Shown: positions 9,305 to 17,667 of the stretch, piece after piece | Position numbering within the stretch: position 1 is the first letter of the stretch | Layout: every line of letters starts with the position of its first letter | DNA from: Roseicyclus sediminis | GTDB taxonomy: Bacteria; Pseudomonadota; Alphaproteobacteria; Rhodobacterales; Rhodobacteraceae | NCBI RefSeq assembly: GCF_025515305.1 | Contig: NZ_JAOPHT010000002.1 | Location: forward strand, 186,001 to 250,000 | Direction: 5' to 3' | DNA: 64,000 bases | Made by a program: the position numbers and the translations under genes | The notes under the pieces: model-generated | The model's input: only the letters and a program-made list of their open reading frames with translations | Databases searched by the model: none | What the model was told of the DNA's origin: nothing

Positions 9305-11560
9305 GTGGTTGAACGTCCAGCCGACAGGCCGGCGCCCTCGTTGATGGAGCGCCTTTCGCACATGCGCAGGCAGCGCAAGTGGCGTTCCGCCGGGACGCTC
9401 GGCCTCGTGCTGCTCGGGCCTGCGCTGGCCATGGCGACGTTTCTCGTTCTCGGTCCGCTGGCCGAGTCGGTCGTCACGCCGGCCTTGCGCCTCGTGCTGC
9501 TGGCCGACCTCGTCTACATTCTCGTCGTCGCCGCGCTCGTCCTGCGGGAGGTCGCCCGGATCGTCGCTTCCCGCCGCGCGCGCTCGGCCGGATCGCGGCT
9601 CCATCTTAGGCTGACGGGTGTCTTCACGATCGTGGCGCTGGTGCCCACGATCCTCGTCGCCGTCTTCGCCACGATCACTGTGAACATGGGCCTCGAGGGC
9701 TGGTTCTCCGACCGGGTATCGACCGCACTTGGCAATTCGGTGGATGCCGCCGTCGCCTACCAGCAGGAGCACCGCGACGACCTGTCCGAGGACGCCCGCG
9801 CGCTGGCGGCCTTCCTCAACCTCAACCGGCGGGCCGCGCCCTTCCTGACCGACGGCGAGTTGCGGCAGCTGCTGAGCCAGGGGCAGGGGCGGATCCAGCG
9901 GGGCCTTCGCGAGGCTTTCGTGATCGATGGCGGCGGCGAGATCCGGGCGCGGGGCGAACGCTCCTACCTGTTCGATTTCGAGCGTCCCGACGACGAAGCG
10001 CTGTCGCGCGCCGAGGCGGGCGAACTTGTCCTCATCGAGGACCGGGCGCAGAACGAGTTCCGCGCGCTCCTGCGGCTCGACGCCTTCCCGGACCGGTATC
10101 TCTATGTCAGCCGCGACGTGGACGGCGAGATCATCGCGCTTCTCGACGAGACCCAGCAGACGGTCCAGCTCTATCGCCAGCTGGAACTTGACCGGGGGCG
10201 GGTGCTGTTCGAGTTCGGCCTCCTCTACCTCGGCTTCGCGATCATCATGGTTCTGGCCGCGATCTGGCTGGGCCTGTGGTTCGCCGAACGGTTGTCGCGC
10301 CCCGTGGGCCGTCTGGCCAGTGCCGCGCAGCGCGTGGGTCAGGGCGACCTCGATGTCCGCGTGGAGGAAGAGCAGACCGACGACGAGATCGCCATGCTCG
10401 GCCAGCTGTTCAACCAGATGACGCGGCAGCTGAAGGGCCAGCGCGACACGCTGATCGAGCAGAACGCGGCGACGGAGGCGCGGCGGCGGCTGTTCGATTC
10501 GGTGCTGACCAGCGTCACGGCCGGTGTCATCGGGTTGAACGCCGAGGGACGGATAGACTTCATGAACCGCTCCGCGCTCCGGCTTCTGGGCCTGGTGGAT
10601 CAGCGCGATTCCGGCCTGTCGCTTCAGGCCGCCGTGCCGGAATTCGCGGCCCTCTTCGAGCGTCTCACCTCCAGCTTCAGCGAGAGCGTGCAGGAGGAGA
10701 TCAAGCTGACGCGGAAGGGAAAACAGGAAAGCCTGCTCGTCCGCATGGCCACGCGGCGCAATACCGAGGGAACGCTCGAGGGCTACGTGGTCGCCTTCGA
10801 CGACGTGACCGACCTGGTGTCGGCGCAGCGAATGGCGGCCTGGGGGGATGTGGCGCGCCGCATCGCCCACGAGATCAAGAACCCGCTTACGCCGATCCAG
10901 CTGTCGGCGGAACGGATCAAGCGCAAGTTCGCCCGCCATCTGTCCGAAGACGACGCGGCCCAACTGGAGCAGATGACCGAAGTCGTCGTGCGCCAGACCA
11001 ACGACCTCAGGCGTATCGTGGACGAGTTCTCGAAATTCGCCCGCATGCCCGAGCCGGAGACCCGCGCCGAGGATGCAGTCCAGCTTCTGCGCGAGGCGGT
11101 GACGCTGCAGAAGGCGGGGCAGCCCGGCGTGGTCTTCACTGTGTCCCTGCCGGAAGAGCCGGTCATGGCCGAGCTGGACGCCACGATGATCGGACAAGCG
11201 CTGACGAACCTCATGAAGAACGGCGGAGAGGCCATTGAAAGCCTTGTGGAAAAAGGCGCGCCGGAAGGTTTCCGCCCCGAGCTTCGCGTGCGGATGACCA
11301 CGACGCCCGACACGCTGGTCGTCGAGATCGCGGACAACGGCATCGGCCTGCCGCCGGACCGTGCGAAGCTGTTCGAGCCTTACGTGACGACACGCGAGAA
11401 GGGCACGGGCCTCGGCCTGCCCATCGTCAAGAAGATCGTCGAGGAGCATGGCGGGACGCTGGAGCTCGTCGATGCCGAGGAATTTTCAGAAGGCGCGCAT
11501 CGCGGTGCGATGGCGCGTATCACTTTGCCGCGGCTTCAGGCCGAAACCCGGGAGGGATAG
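9305..11560 (+). CDS. ntrY: membrane sensor histidine kinase NtrY
   Basis: A large kinase (about 751 residues from this start) pairing with NtrX. In order: two or three N-terminal membrane spans, a periplasmic region, a further span (FEFGLLYLGFAIIMVLAAIWLGLWF), a HAMP domain, a PAS domain (RRRLFDSVLTSVTAGVIGLN...), the H-box RIAHEIKNPLTPIQL, the N-box and a GTGLGLPIVKKI ATP lid. The start is uncertain: GTG at 9305 has GGGGGAG 12 bases upstream; TTG at 9284 and ATG at 9344 are alternatives. The N-box reads LMKNGGEAI, with Gly-Gly where Ala-Ala or Ala-Gly is usual. One base separates it from ntrX. Confidence 0.92.
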   Translation: MVERPADRPAPSLMERLSHMRRQRKWRSAGTLGLVLLGPALAMATFLVLGPLAESVVTPALRLVLLADLVYILVVAALVLREVARIVASRRARSAGSRLHLRLTGVFTIVALVPTILVAVFATITVNMGLEGWFSDRVSTALGNSVDAAVAYQQEHRDDLSEDARALAAFLNLNRRAAPFLTDGELRQLLSQGQGRIQRGLREAFVIDGGGEIRARGERSYLFDFERPDDEALSRAEAGELVLIEDRAQNEFRALLRLDAFPDRYLYVSRDVDGEIIALLDETQQTVQLYRQLELDRGRVLFEFGLLYLGFAIIMVLAAIWLGLWFAERLSRPVGRLASAAQRVGQGDLDVRVEEEQTDDEIAMLGQLFNQMTRQLKGQRDTLIEQNAATEARRRLFDSVLTSVTAGVIGLNAEGRIDFMNRSALRLLGLVDQRDSGLSLQAAVPEFAALFERLTSSFSESVQEEIKLTRKGKQESLLVRMATRRNTEGTLEGYVVAFDDVTDLVSAQRMAAWGDVARRIAHEIKNPLTPIQLSAERIKRKFARHLSEDDAAQLEQMTEVVVRQTNDLRRIVDEFSKFARMPEPETRAEDAVQLLREAVTLQKAGQPGVVFTVSLPEEPVMAELDATMIGQALTNLMKNGGEAIESLVEKGAPEGFRPELRVRMTTTPDTLVVEIADNGIGLPPDRAKLFEPYVTTREKGTGLGLPIVKKIVEEHGGTLELVDAEEFSEGAHRGAMARITLPRLQAETREG

Positions 11561-12961
11561 ATGTCCGACATTCTGGTGGTCGACGACGAGCGGGATATCC
11601 GCGAACTGATCTGCGACATCCTCGAGGACGAGGGGTTCACGACCCGACGGGCGGGGACCTCGGACGAGTGCATGGCCGAGCTGAACAAGGCCGCGCCAAG
11701 CCTTATGGTCCTCGATATCTGGCTGAAAGACAGCAGCATGGACGGGATCGACATCCTGAAACATGTGCGCCAGGACAACCCCGACGTGCCCGTCGTCATC
11801 ATATCGGGCCACGGCAACATCGAGATCGCTGTCGCGGCGATCAAGCAGGGGGCCTACGACTTCATCGAAAAGCCCTTCAACATTGACCAGCTTCTCGTGG
11901 TGATCCGCCGGGCGATGGAAACCTCGCGCCTGAGGCGGGAAAATTCGCAGCTGCGCCGGCAGGAGGTCCGCGCGACCGACATGGTCGGGTCCTCCGCCGG
12001 CATCCGGACGCTGAAGTCGCAGCTGGACAAGGTCACGAAGTCGAACGGCCGGGTGATGCTGACGGGCGGGCCGGGGTCCGGCAAGGAAGTGGCCGCGCGC
12101 TGGATCCACGCGAATTCCAACCGCGCGGGCGCCCCCTTCGTCACGGTCTCGTCCGCCGCGATCCAGCCCGACCACATGGAGGAGGTGCTGTTCGGCCGCG
12201 AAAGCCCCGAACGCGGTGTGGAACAGGGGCTTCTGGAACAGGCCCATGGCGGGGTGATCTACTTTGACGAGGTCGCGGACATGCCGCTCGGCACGCAGTC
12301 CAAGATCCTGCGCGTCCTCGTCGACCAGAGCTTTACCCGCGTGGGCGGGACCGCGAAGGTCCGGGTCGACCTGCGCGTGATCTCGTCCACCACCCGCGAT
12401 CTCCTCGCCGAGATTGCCGCGGGCCGCTTCCGCGAGGAGCTCTATCACCGGCTGAACGTGGTGCCGATCGAGGTTCCGCCGCTGGAGGACCGGCGCGAGG
12501 ACATCCCCGAACTGGCCCGCCATTTCATCGAGACCTTCAACCGCGACCAGGGCCTGCCGCTGCGCGAGCTTGGCGAGGACGCGGTCGCCATGCTGCAGAC
12601 GATGAGCTGGCCCGGCAACGTCCGGCAATTGCGCAACGTGGTCGAGCGGGTGCTGATCCTGGGCGAGGGGACCGGTCCCATCGAGGCGCGCGACCTGCCG
12701 AGCCCCACCGATCACCGGTCCGACGGCGAGGGCGACCTGTCGCTCTCGGCCTCGCTCACCACGCTGCCCCTGCGCGAGGCCCGCGAACTGTTCGAGCGTC
12801 ACTACCTCATGGCGCAGATCAACCGCTTCGGCGGCAACATATCCCGGACCGCGAGCTTCGTCGGAATGGAGCGTTCGGCCCTGCACAGAAAGCTGAAATC
12901 GCTGGGCGTAGTGACCTCCAACAAGGCCGGAAGCCGCGTGGCGGAAGTCGAGGAAGACTAG
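11561..12961 (+). CDS. ntrX: response regulator NtrX, GAFTGA-less type
   Basis: A 466-residue NtrC-family regulator. The receiver domain carries D52 (VLDIWLKD). The AAA+ domain has Walker A GGPGSGKE (169-176) and Walker B GVIYFDEVAD (231-240). The C-terminal Fis-type HTH is FGGNISRTASFVGMERSALHRKL. As in the neighbouring NtrC, the GAFTGA loop is absent: FGRESPERGVEQGLLEQA replaces it, so sigma54 activation is unlikely. NtrYX systems are linked to nitrogen, redox and envelope control in alphaproteobacteria. The ATG directly follows the ntrY stop. Confidence 0.95.
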   Translation: MSDILVVDDERDIRELICDILEDEGFTTRRAGTSDECMAELNKAAPSLMVLDIWLKDSSMDGIDILKHVRQDNPDVPVVIISGHGNIEIAVAAIKQGAYDFIEKPFNIDQLLVVIRRAMETSRLRRENSQLRRQEVRATDMVGSSAGIRTLKSQLDKVTKSNGRVMLTGGPGSGKEVAARWIHANSNRAGAPFVTVSSAAIQPDHMEEVLFGRESPERGVEQGLLEQAHGGVIYFDEVADMPLGTQSKILRVLVDQSFTRVGGTAKVRVDLRVISSTTRDLLAEIAAGRFREELYHRLNVVPIEVPPLEDRREDIPELARHFIETFNRDQGLPLRELGEDAVAMLQTMSWPGNVRQLRNVVERVLILGEGTGPIEARDLPSPTDHRSDGEGDLSLSASLTTLPLREARELFERHYLMAQINRFGGNISRTASFVGMERSALHRKLKSLGVVTSNKAGSRVAEVEED

Positions 12962-13045
12962 GCTGCCTCCGCCGGCTCGATTGACGCCCGACTGCCGCTC
13001 TGCCATGGCTTGGGGCTCAATTACACCTGTCCGGGCAATGGGCAC

Positions 13046-14422
13046 ATGAAGGTCATCATCTGCGGCGCGGGCCAGGTCGGTTGGCAGATCGCGCGTCACC
13101 TTTCGGGCGAGAACAACGACGTCACCGTGGTGGACAACAACCCCGCGCTCGTGCGCCGCGCGACCGATACGCTCGACGTGCAGGGCCTGACGGGCTTCGC
13201 CAGCCACCCCGACGTGCTCGACAAGGCCGGCGCGCGCGATGCCGACATGATCATCGCGGCGACCTTCTCGGACGAGGTCAACATGGTCACCTGCCAGGTG
13301 GCGCACTCGGTCTTCTCCGTGCCGCGCAAGATCGCCCGCCTGCGGAGCCAGTCCTACCTCGACGCGATCTATTCCGACCTCTACCGGCGCGACCACCTGC
13401 CGATCGACGTGGTGATCTCCCCGGAAAGGGAAGTGGCCGAGGCAGCGCTTCGCCGCATCGCCTCGCCCTCGACCTTCGACACCGAGACCTTCCTGTCGGG
13501 CGACGCGCAGATGCTGGGGATCGTGCTCGGTCCCGATTGCCCGGTCCTGAACACGCCGCTGCGCCAGCTTTCCGAACTGTTTTCGACGCTCAGGGCCATC
13601 GTGGTCGGCGTTCGTCGGGAGGGGACCCTCTTTGTCCCGGCGCCGGGCGACCAGCTTTTCGAGAACGATCAGATCTACGTCTTCACCCACGCGCAGGACA
13701 GGCTGCGGACGCTCGAGATCTTCGGCAAGGCCACCAAGGCGCCAGAGCGGGTCATCGTGATCGGCGGCGGCAACGTGGGCCTCAGCGTCGCGCGCGCGCT
13801 CGAGGGCGGGCCCCACCGCATCCGCAGCCGCGTGATCGAAGCCAGCCGCAGCCGGGCCGAGGTGGCCGCCGACGCGCTGGAGCGGACCATCGTCCTTCAC
13901 GGCGACGGGCTCGACATGGATCTCCTGCGCGAGGCGGGGGTGGAGCGCACGGACGCCGTCCTGTGCGTCACCGACGACGACAAGACGAACCTTCTCGCCT
14001 CGGTCCGCGCGAAGTCCGCGGGCGCGCGCATGGCCATCGCGCTGGTCAACGATCCGACGCTTGTCCCCCTGATGGGCCCCCTGGCGATCGACGCCTACAT
14101 CAACCCGCGTGCCACAACGGTAAGTTCCATCCTGCGCCATATCCGGCACGGGCGCGTGCGCGGCGTCTATTCCATCGGCGACGCGGAGGCCGAGGTGATC
14201 GAGGCGCAGGTCCTGTCGACCTCGTCCATGGCCGGGCGCGCGGTGCGCGACATCGGCTTTCCCGAGGGTGCGATCCTGGCGGCCGTGCAGAAGGGCGGCA
14301 AGGTCCTGCGGCCGACCGGCTCCACCCGCATCGAGGAGGGCGACGCGATCGTGATCTTCGCGCTCGCCGCCGACGTGCCAGCGGTGGAGACGCTCCTGCA
14401 GGTCTCCATCGACTTCTTCTGA
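13046..14422 (+). CDS. trkA: Trk potassium transporter regulatory subunit TrkA
   Basis: A 458-residue cytoplasmic, peripheral membrane protein with two RCK halves. Each has a Rossmann NAD-binding domain (KVIICGAGQVGWQIARHL at the start, RVIVIGGGNVGLSVARAL in the second half) followed by a TrkA-C domain. It gates the TrkH potassium channel. The ATG at 13046 begins exactly at the Rossmann fold; an upstream in-frame ATG at 13010 would add 12 residues of no family character. Three bases separate it from trkH, so one operon. Confidence 0.95.
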   Translation: MKVIICGAGQVGWQIARHLSGENNDVTVVDNNPALVRRATDTLDVQGLTGFASHPDVLDKAGARDADMIIAATFSDEVNMVTCQVAHSVFSVPRKIARLRSQSYLDAIYSDLYRRDHLPIDVVISPEREVAEAALRRIASPSTFDTETFLSGDAQMLGIVLGPDCPVLNTPLRQLSELFSTLRAIVVGVRREGTLFVPAPGDQLFENDQIYVFTHAQDRLRTLEIFGKATKAPERVIVIGGGNVGLSVARALEGGPHRIRSRVIEASRSRAEVAADALERTIVLHGDGLDMDLLREAGVERTDAVLCVTDDDKTNLLASVRAKSAGARMAIALVNDPTLVPLMGPLAIDAYINPRATTVSSILRHIRHGRVRGVYSIGDAEAEVIEAQVLSTSSMAGRAVRDIGFPEGAILAAVQKGGKVLRPTGSTRIEEGDAIVIFALAADVPAVETLLQVSIDFF

Positions 14423-14425
14423 GCG

Positions 14426-15943
14426 ATGGTGGCCTGGTTCCGCAACCTTCCGTTTTTCGTGGTGCTCCTGTGGATCTCCGCCACGGCGATGCTGCTGCCG
14501 TCGGTGATGGCGATGGCGACGGAGGACTTCGCCACCGGACGACGGTTCTTCTATTCGAGTCTCCTGACCATGGTTGTGGCGACCCTGATCGGGATCGCCA
14601 CGCAGGGCGGCAAGGGATCCGCGACCGAACGGCGGCAGCTTCTGACGCTGATCCTGTCCTACCTCCTGCTGCCGCTGGTTCTGGCCATTCCCATGGAACA
14701 GGCCGTGCCGACGACGCGCTTCATCAACGTCTATCTCGACATGGTTTCAGCGCTGACGACGACGGGCGCGGTGGTGTTCGATCCCGACAGGCTTCCGCCG
14801 GCCGTCCATCTCTGGCGGGGGACGGTGGGCTGGCTCGGCGGGCTGCTGATCTGGGTCACGGCGGCGGCGGTGTTGGCCCCCTTGAGCCTCGGCGGCTACG
14901 AGGTGACGTCGGAGGCCCGGATCGAGGGGCAGCTTCTGACCGGCGGCGCGCAGCGGGGCGCGTCCGGCCCGGGCGAGCGGCTGCGCCGGAGCGCGGCACA
15001 GCTTGCGCCGATCTACCTCGTCCTGACGCTGGCACTCTCGATCCTGCTGCTGGTGGCCGGTGAAACTCCGTTCGTCTCGCTGATCCACGCGATGTCGACC
15101 ATGGCGACCTCGGGCATCACACCCGTGGACGGGCTGACCGGGCGGCCCGCGGGCATGGCGGGCGAGGCCATGATCCTGCTGTTCTTCGTCTTCGCGTTGT
15201 CCCGCAGAACCTTCTCGAACGGATTCGGGCGCGACTGGGCCGAGCGGGTGGGCCGCGACCGCGAGGTTCGGCTCGCCGTCTTCGCGGTTGTGGTGCTGCC
15301 CACGCTGCTCTTTGCGCGCCACTGGATCGGCGCGCTCGAGGTGGACACGGTCGCCAACCTGCGCGGTGCGCTGGCCGCGCTCTGGGGCGGCGCCTTCACG
15401 GTCCTGTCGTTCCTGACGACGACGGGATTCGTCTCGGAAAGCTGGGCGGAAGCGCGGGCCTGGTCCGGGTTGCAGACGCCCGGGCTTCTCCTCGTGGGGC
15501 TTGTCCTCATGGGGGGTGGTGTGGCGACCACGGCGGGGGGGCTAAAGCTTCTGCGGGTCTACGCGCTCTACAAGCACGGGGTCCGCGAGATGGGGAAACT
15601 GGTCTATCCTCACTCGGTGGCGGGCGCGGGGCGTCTGGGACGCCGGATCCGGCGCGAGGGCGCCTATATCGCCTGGATCTTCTTCATGCTGTTCATCCTG
15701 TCGATGGCGGCCGTCATGCTGGGGCTTGCCGCCACGGGCCTGGGGTTCGAGGAGGCGCTGATCCTGTCGATCTCGGCGCTGACGACGACCGGGCCGCTTG
15801 CCGAGGTCGCGGGCGAGGCGCCGATCTCCTATTCCATGCTCAGCGACCCGGCCAAGCTGATCCTGGCGGCGGCGATGATCGTGGGGCGCATCGAGACTCT
15901 GGTCCTGATCGCGCTGTTCAACCCCGCCTTCTGGCGGTCATGA
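14426..15943 (+). CDS. trkH: Trk-type potassium uptake transmembrane protein
   Basis: A 505-residue integral membrane protein of the TrkH/KtrB superfamily, with ten or so membrane spans arranged around four selectivity-filter loops. These loops are seen as SALTTTGAVV, STMATSGITPV, SFLTTTGFVSE and SALTTTGPLAEV, each centred on a conserved Gly. It forms the K+ channel controlled by TrkA, encoded immediately upstream. Length is normal. Confidence 0.95.
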   Translation: MVAWFRNLPFFVVLLWISATAMLLPSVMAMATEDFATGRRFFYSSLLTMVVATLIGIATQGGKGSATERRQLLTLILSYLLLPLVLAIPMEQAVPTTRFINVYLDMVSALTTTGAVVFDPDRLPPAVHLWRGTVGWLGGLLIWVTAAAVLAPLSLGGYEVTSEARIEGQLLTGGAQRGASGPGERLRRSAAQLAPIYLVLTLALSILLLVAGETPFVSLIHAMSTMATSGITPVDGLTGRPAGMAGEAMILLFFVFALSRRTFSNGFGRDWAERVGRDREVRLAVFAVVVLPTLLFARHWIGALEVDTVANLRGALAALWGGAFTVLSFLTTTGFVSESWAEARAWSGLQTPGLLLVGLVLMGGGVATTAGGLKLLRVYALYKHGVREMGKLVYPHSVAGAGRLGRRIRREGAYIAWIFFMLFILSMAAVMLGLAATGLGFEEALILSISALTTTGPLAEVAGEAPISYSMLSDPAKLILAAAMIVGRIETLVLIALFNPAFWRS

Positions 15944-16002
15944 ATGCAATTGCGGCAAGTCCCGGAATGCGGGGTGGAAATTCCGCTTTTTCCGCCCCAT
16001 AG

Positions 16003-16008
16003 TATACT
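16003..16008 (+). promoter_or_regulatory. possible -10 element upstream of hfq
   Basis: TATACT lies 62 bases before the hfq ATG in the trkH-hfq gap, in a locally AT-richer stretch. No good -35 hexamer is seen at 16-18 bases, so this may belong to an alternative sigma factor or be chance. Confidence 0.25.
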
Positions 16009-16069
16009 CGGCGACACGTCCACCGGGCAAACGGGGGCGCCCCAGCTCAAAAGAAGGCGCAAAGAGAAT

Positions 16070-16303
16070 ATGGCGGAAAACAAACAGAATCTTCAGGACG
16101 CATTTCTCAACCACGTCCGCAAGACTAAGGTGCCGGTGACGATCTTCCTGATCAACGGCGTCAAGCTTCAGGGGGTGATCACCTGGTTCGACAATTTCTG
16201 CGTGCTCCTGCGCCGTGACGGGCAGAGCCAGCTCGTCTACAAGCACGCCATTTCCACTGTCATGCCCGCACAGCCGATCAACCTCTACGACGGGGAAGAC
16301 TGA
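16070..16303 (+). CDS. hfq: RNA chaperone Hfq
   Basis: A 77-residue Sm-like protein that forms a hexameric ring and pairs small RNAs with mRNAs. The Sm1 motif is seen in [21 protein letters not shown] and [18 protein letters not shown], and the Sm2 motif in [11 protein letters not shown]. The C-terminal tail after the Sm core is very short, as usual in Rhodobacterales. The ATG at 16070 follows AAAGAGA. It is followed by hflX in the same orientation, the usual order in proteobacteria. Confidence 0.96.
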   Translation: MAENKQNLQDAFLNHVRKTKVPVTIFLINGVKLQGVITWFDNFCVLLRRDGQSQLVYKHAISTVMPAQPINLYDGED

Positions 16304-16363
16304 GCCTCCCGCGGGCCGGAGCCGATCATAGATCACGATACCGCCTCGACCGAACGTGCAAGG

Positions 16364-17614
16364 ATGCGCACGCTCGTTCTGCATCCCGACATCAAGTCCG
16401 ACCGCGACCGCCGCGAGGCCGGGGCCGCGCTCGAGGAGGCCGTCGCGCTTGCCGCGGCCTTGCCTGACCTCGACATCGTGGGGGCCGAGACCGTGCGCCT
16501 GCCCAAGGCGCAGCCCGGAATGCTGTTCGGCTCGGGCAAGATCGCCGAGCTGAAGGCCCGGATCGAGGGTGACGAGGTCGGCCTCGTCCTCGTCGACGGC
16601 GCCGTGACGCCGGTTCAGCAGCGCAACCTGGAAAAGGAATGGGGTGTAAAGCTCCTCGACCGGACGGGCCTGATCCTGGAGATCTTCGCCGACCGGGCAC
16701 GCACGCGGGAGGGCGTGCTGCAGGTGGAGCTTGCAGCGCTCAGCTACCAGCGCACGCGCCTGGTCCGGGCCTGGACGCACCTTGAGCGCCAGAGGGGCGG
16801 GCTCGGCTTTGTCGGTGGCCCCGGCGAGACCCAGATCGAGGCCGACCGACGTGCCATCGACGAGGCGATCGCGCGGCTGAGGCGGCAATTGTCGAAGGTG
16901 GTGAAGACCCGCACGCTGCACCGCGCGGCACGCAAGAAGGTGCCTTATCCGATCGTCGCGCTGGTGGGGTATACCAATGCTGGCAAGTCGACGCTCTTCA
17001 ACCGGCTGACCGGGGCCGACGTGATGGCCAAGGACATGCTCTTCGCCACGCTCGACCCGACGATGCGCGCGGTGAAGCTGGCCGGTGGCACCGATGTGAT
17101 CCTGTCGGACACGGTGGGCTTCATCAGCGATCTGCCCACGCAGCTTGTCGCCGCCTTCCGCGCGACGCTCGAGGAGGTTCTTGACGCCGACCTGATCCTC
17201 CATGTCCGCGACATCTCGCATGCGCAGTCGGACGAGCAGGCCCGCGACGTGATGGAGATCCTCGAAGCGCTCGGCGTGGCCGAGACGACGCCGCTGATCG
17301 AGGTCTGGAACAAGACCGACCTCCTGCCGGGACCCGAGCGGGACACCAAGCTCACCGAGGCCGCGCGGCGCGAGGGGGTCTTCGCCATCTCGGCGCTGAC
17401 GGGGCAGGGCCTCGGGCCCCTTCTGAAGGCGGTGGCGGCATCGGTGTCCGAGCCCCGGCACAGGGCGGAAGTGCGCCTTGCCCATGACGAGGGCCGCCGC
17501 CGGGCCTGGCTCTATGAACAGGGCATCGTCGAGGCGGAGCGCCGCGACGAGGAGGCGGCGCACCTGACGGTCAACTGGACCGACCGGCAGGCGCAGGCGT
17601 TCAAGGGGCTCTGA
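16364..17614 (+). CDS. hflX: ribosome-associated GTPase HflX
   Basis: A 416-residue OBG-HflX family GTPase that splits or rescues stalled 70S ribosomes. The N-terminal HflX domain includes QPGMLFGSGKIAELK and VQVELAALSYQRTRLVRAW. The G domain has G1 GYTNAGKS (about 203-210), G3 DTVGF and G4 NKTD. The ATG at 16364 is the only standard start in frame, but its Shine-Dalgarno is poor, and the frame stays open with protein-like codons back to the hfq stop. An upstream ATA at 16328, six bases after GGAG, is a possible rare start. Confidence 0.93.
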   Translation: MRTLVLHPDIKSDRDRREAGAALEEAVALAAALPDLDIVGAETVRLPKAQPGMLFGSGKIAELKARIEGDEVGLVLVDGAVTPVQQRNLEKEWGVKLLDRTGLILEIFADRARTREGVLQVELAALSYQRTRLVRAWTHLERQRGGLGFVGGPGETQIEADRRAIDEAIARLRRQLSKVVKTRTLHRAARKKVPYPIVALVGYTNAGKSTLFNRLTGADVMAKDMLFATLDPTMRAVKLAGGTDVILSDTVGFISDLPTQLVAAFRATLEEVLDADLILHVRDISHAQSDEQARDVMEILEALGVAETTPLIEVWNKTDLLPGPERDTKLTEAARREGVFAISALTGQGLGPLLKAVAASVSEPRHRAEVRLAHDEGRRRAWLYEQGIVEAERRDEEAAHLTVNWTDRQAQAFKGL

Positions 17615-17623
17615 AACGAGAAA

Positions 17624-17650
17624 GGCCCCGCGAAGGCGGGGCCCTGTCCC
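17624..17650. terminator. bidirectional rho-independent terminator between hflX and the FadL gene
   Basis: An 8-base stem GGCCCCGC (17624-17631) and GCGGGGCC (17636-17643) with a GAAG loop sits between two convergent genes. Read on the minus strand it is followed by TTTCTCGTTT, so it serves the fadL-type gene best; on the plus strand the run is CTGTCCCTTGT. Confidence 0.8.
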
Positions 17651-17667
17651 TTGTAACGTTCAATCGA

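Noticed and set aside
6566-11449. A 1627-codon open frame on the minus strand opposite dusB, ntrB, ntrC and ntrY
   Set aside because: It is a GC-driven shadow frame: it lies antisense to four well-supported genes, its composition is Arg/His/Gly rich, and no domain is seen.
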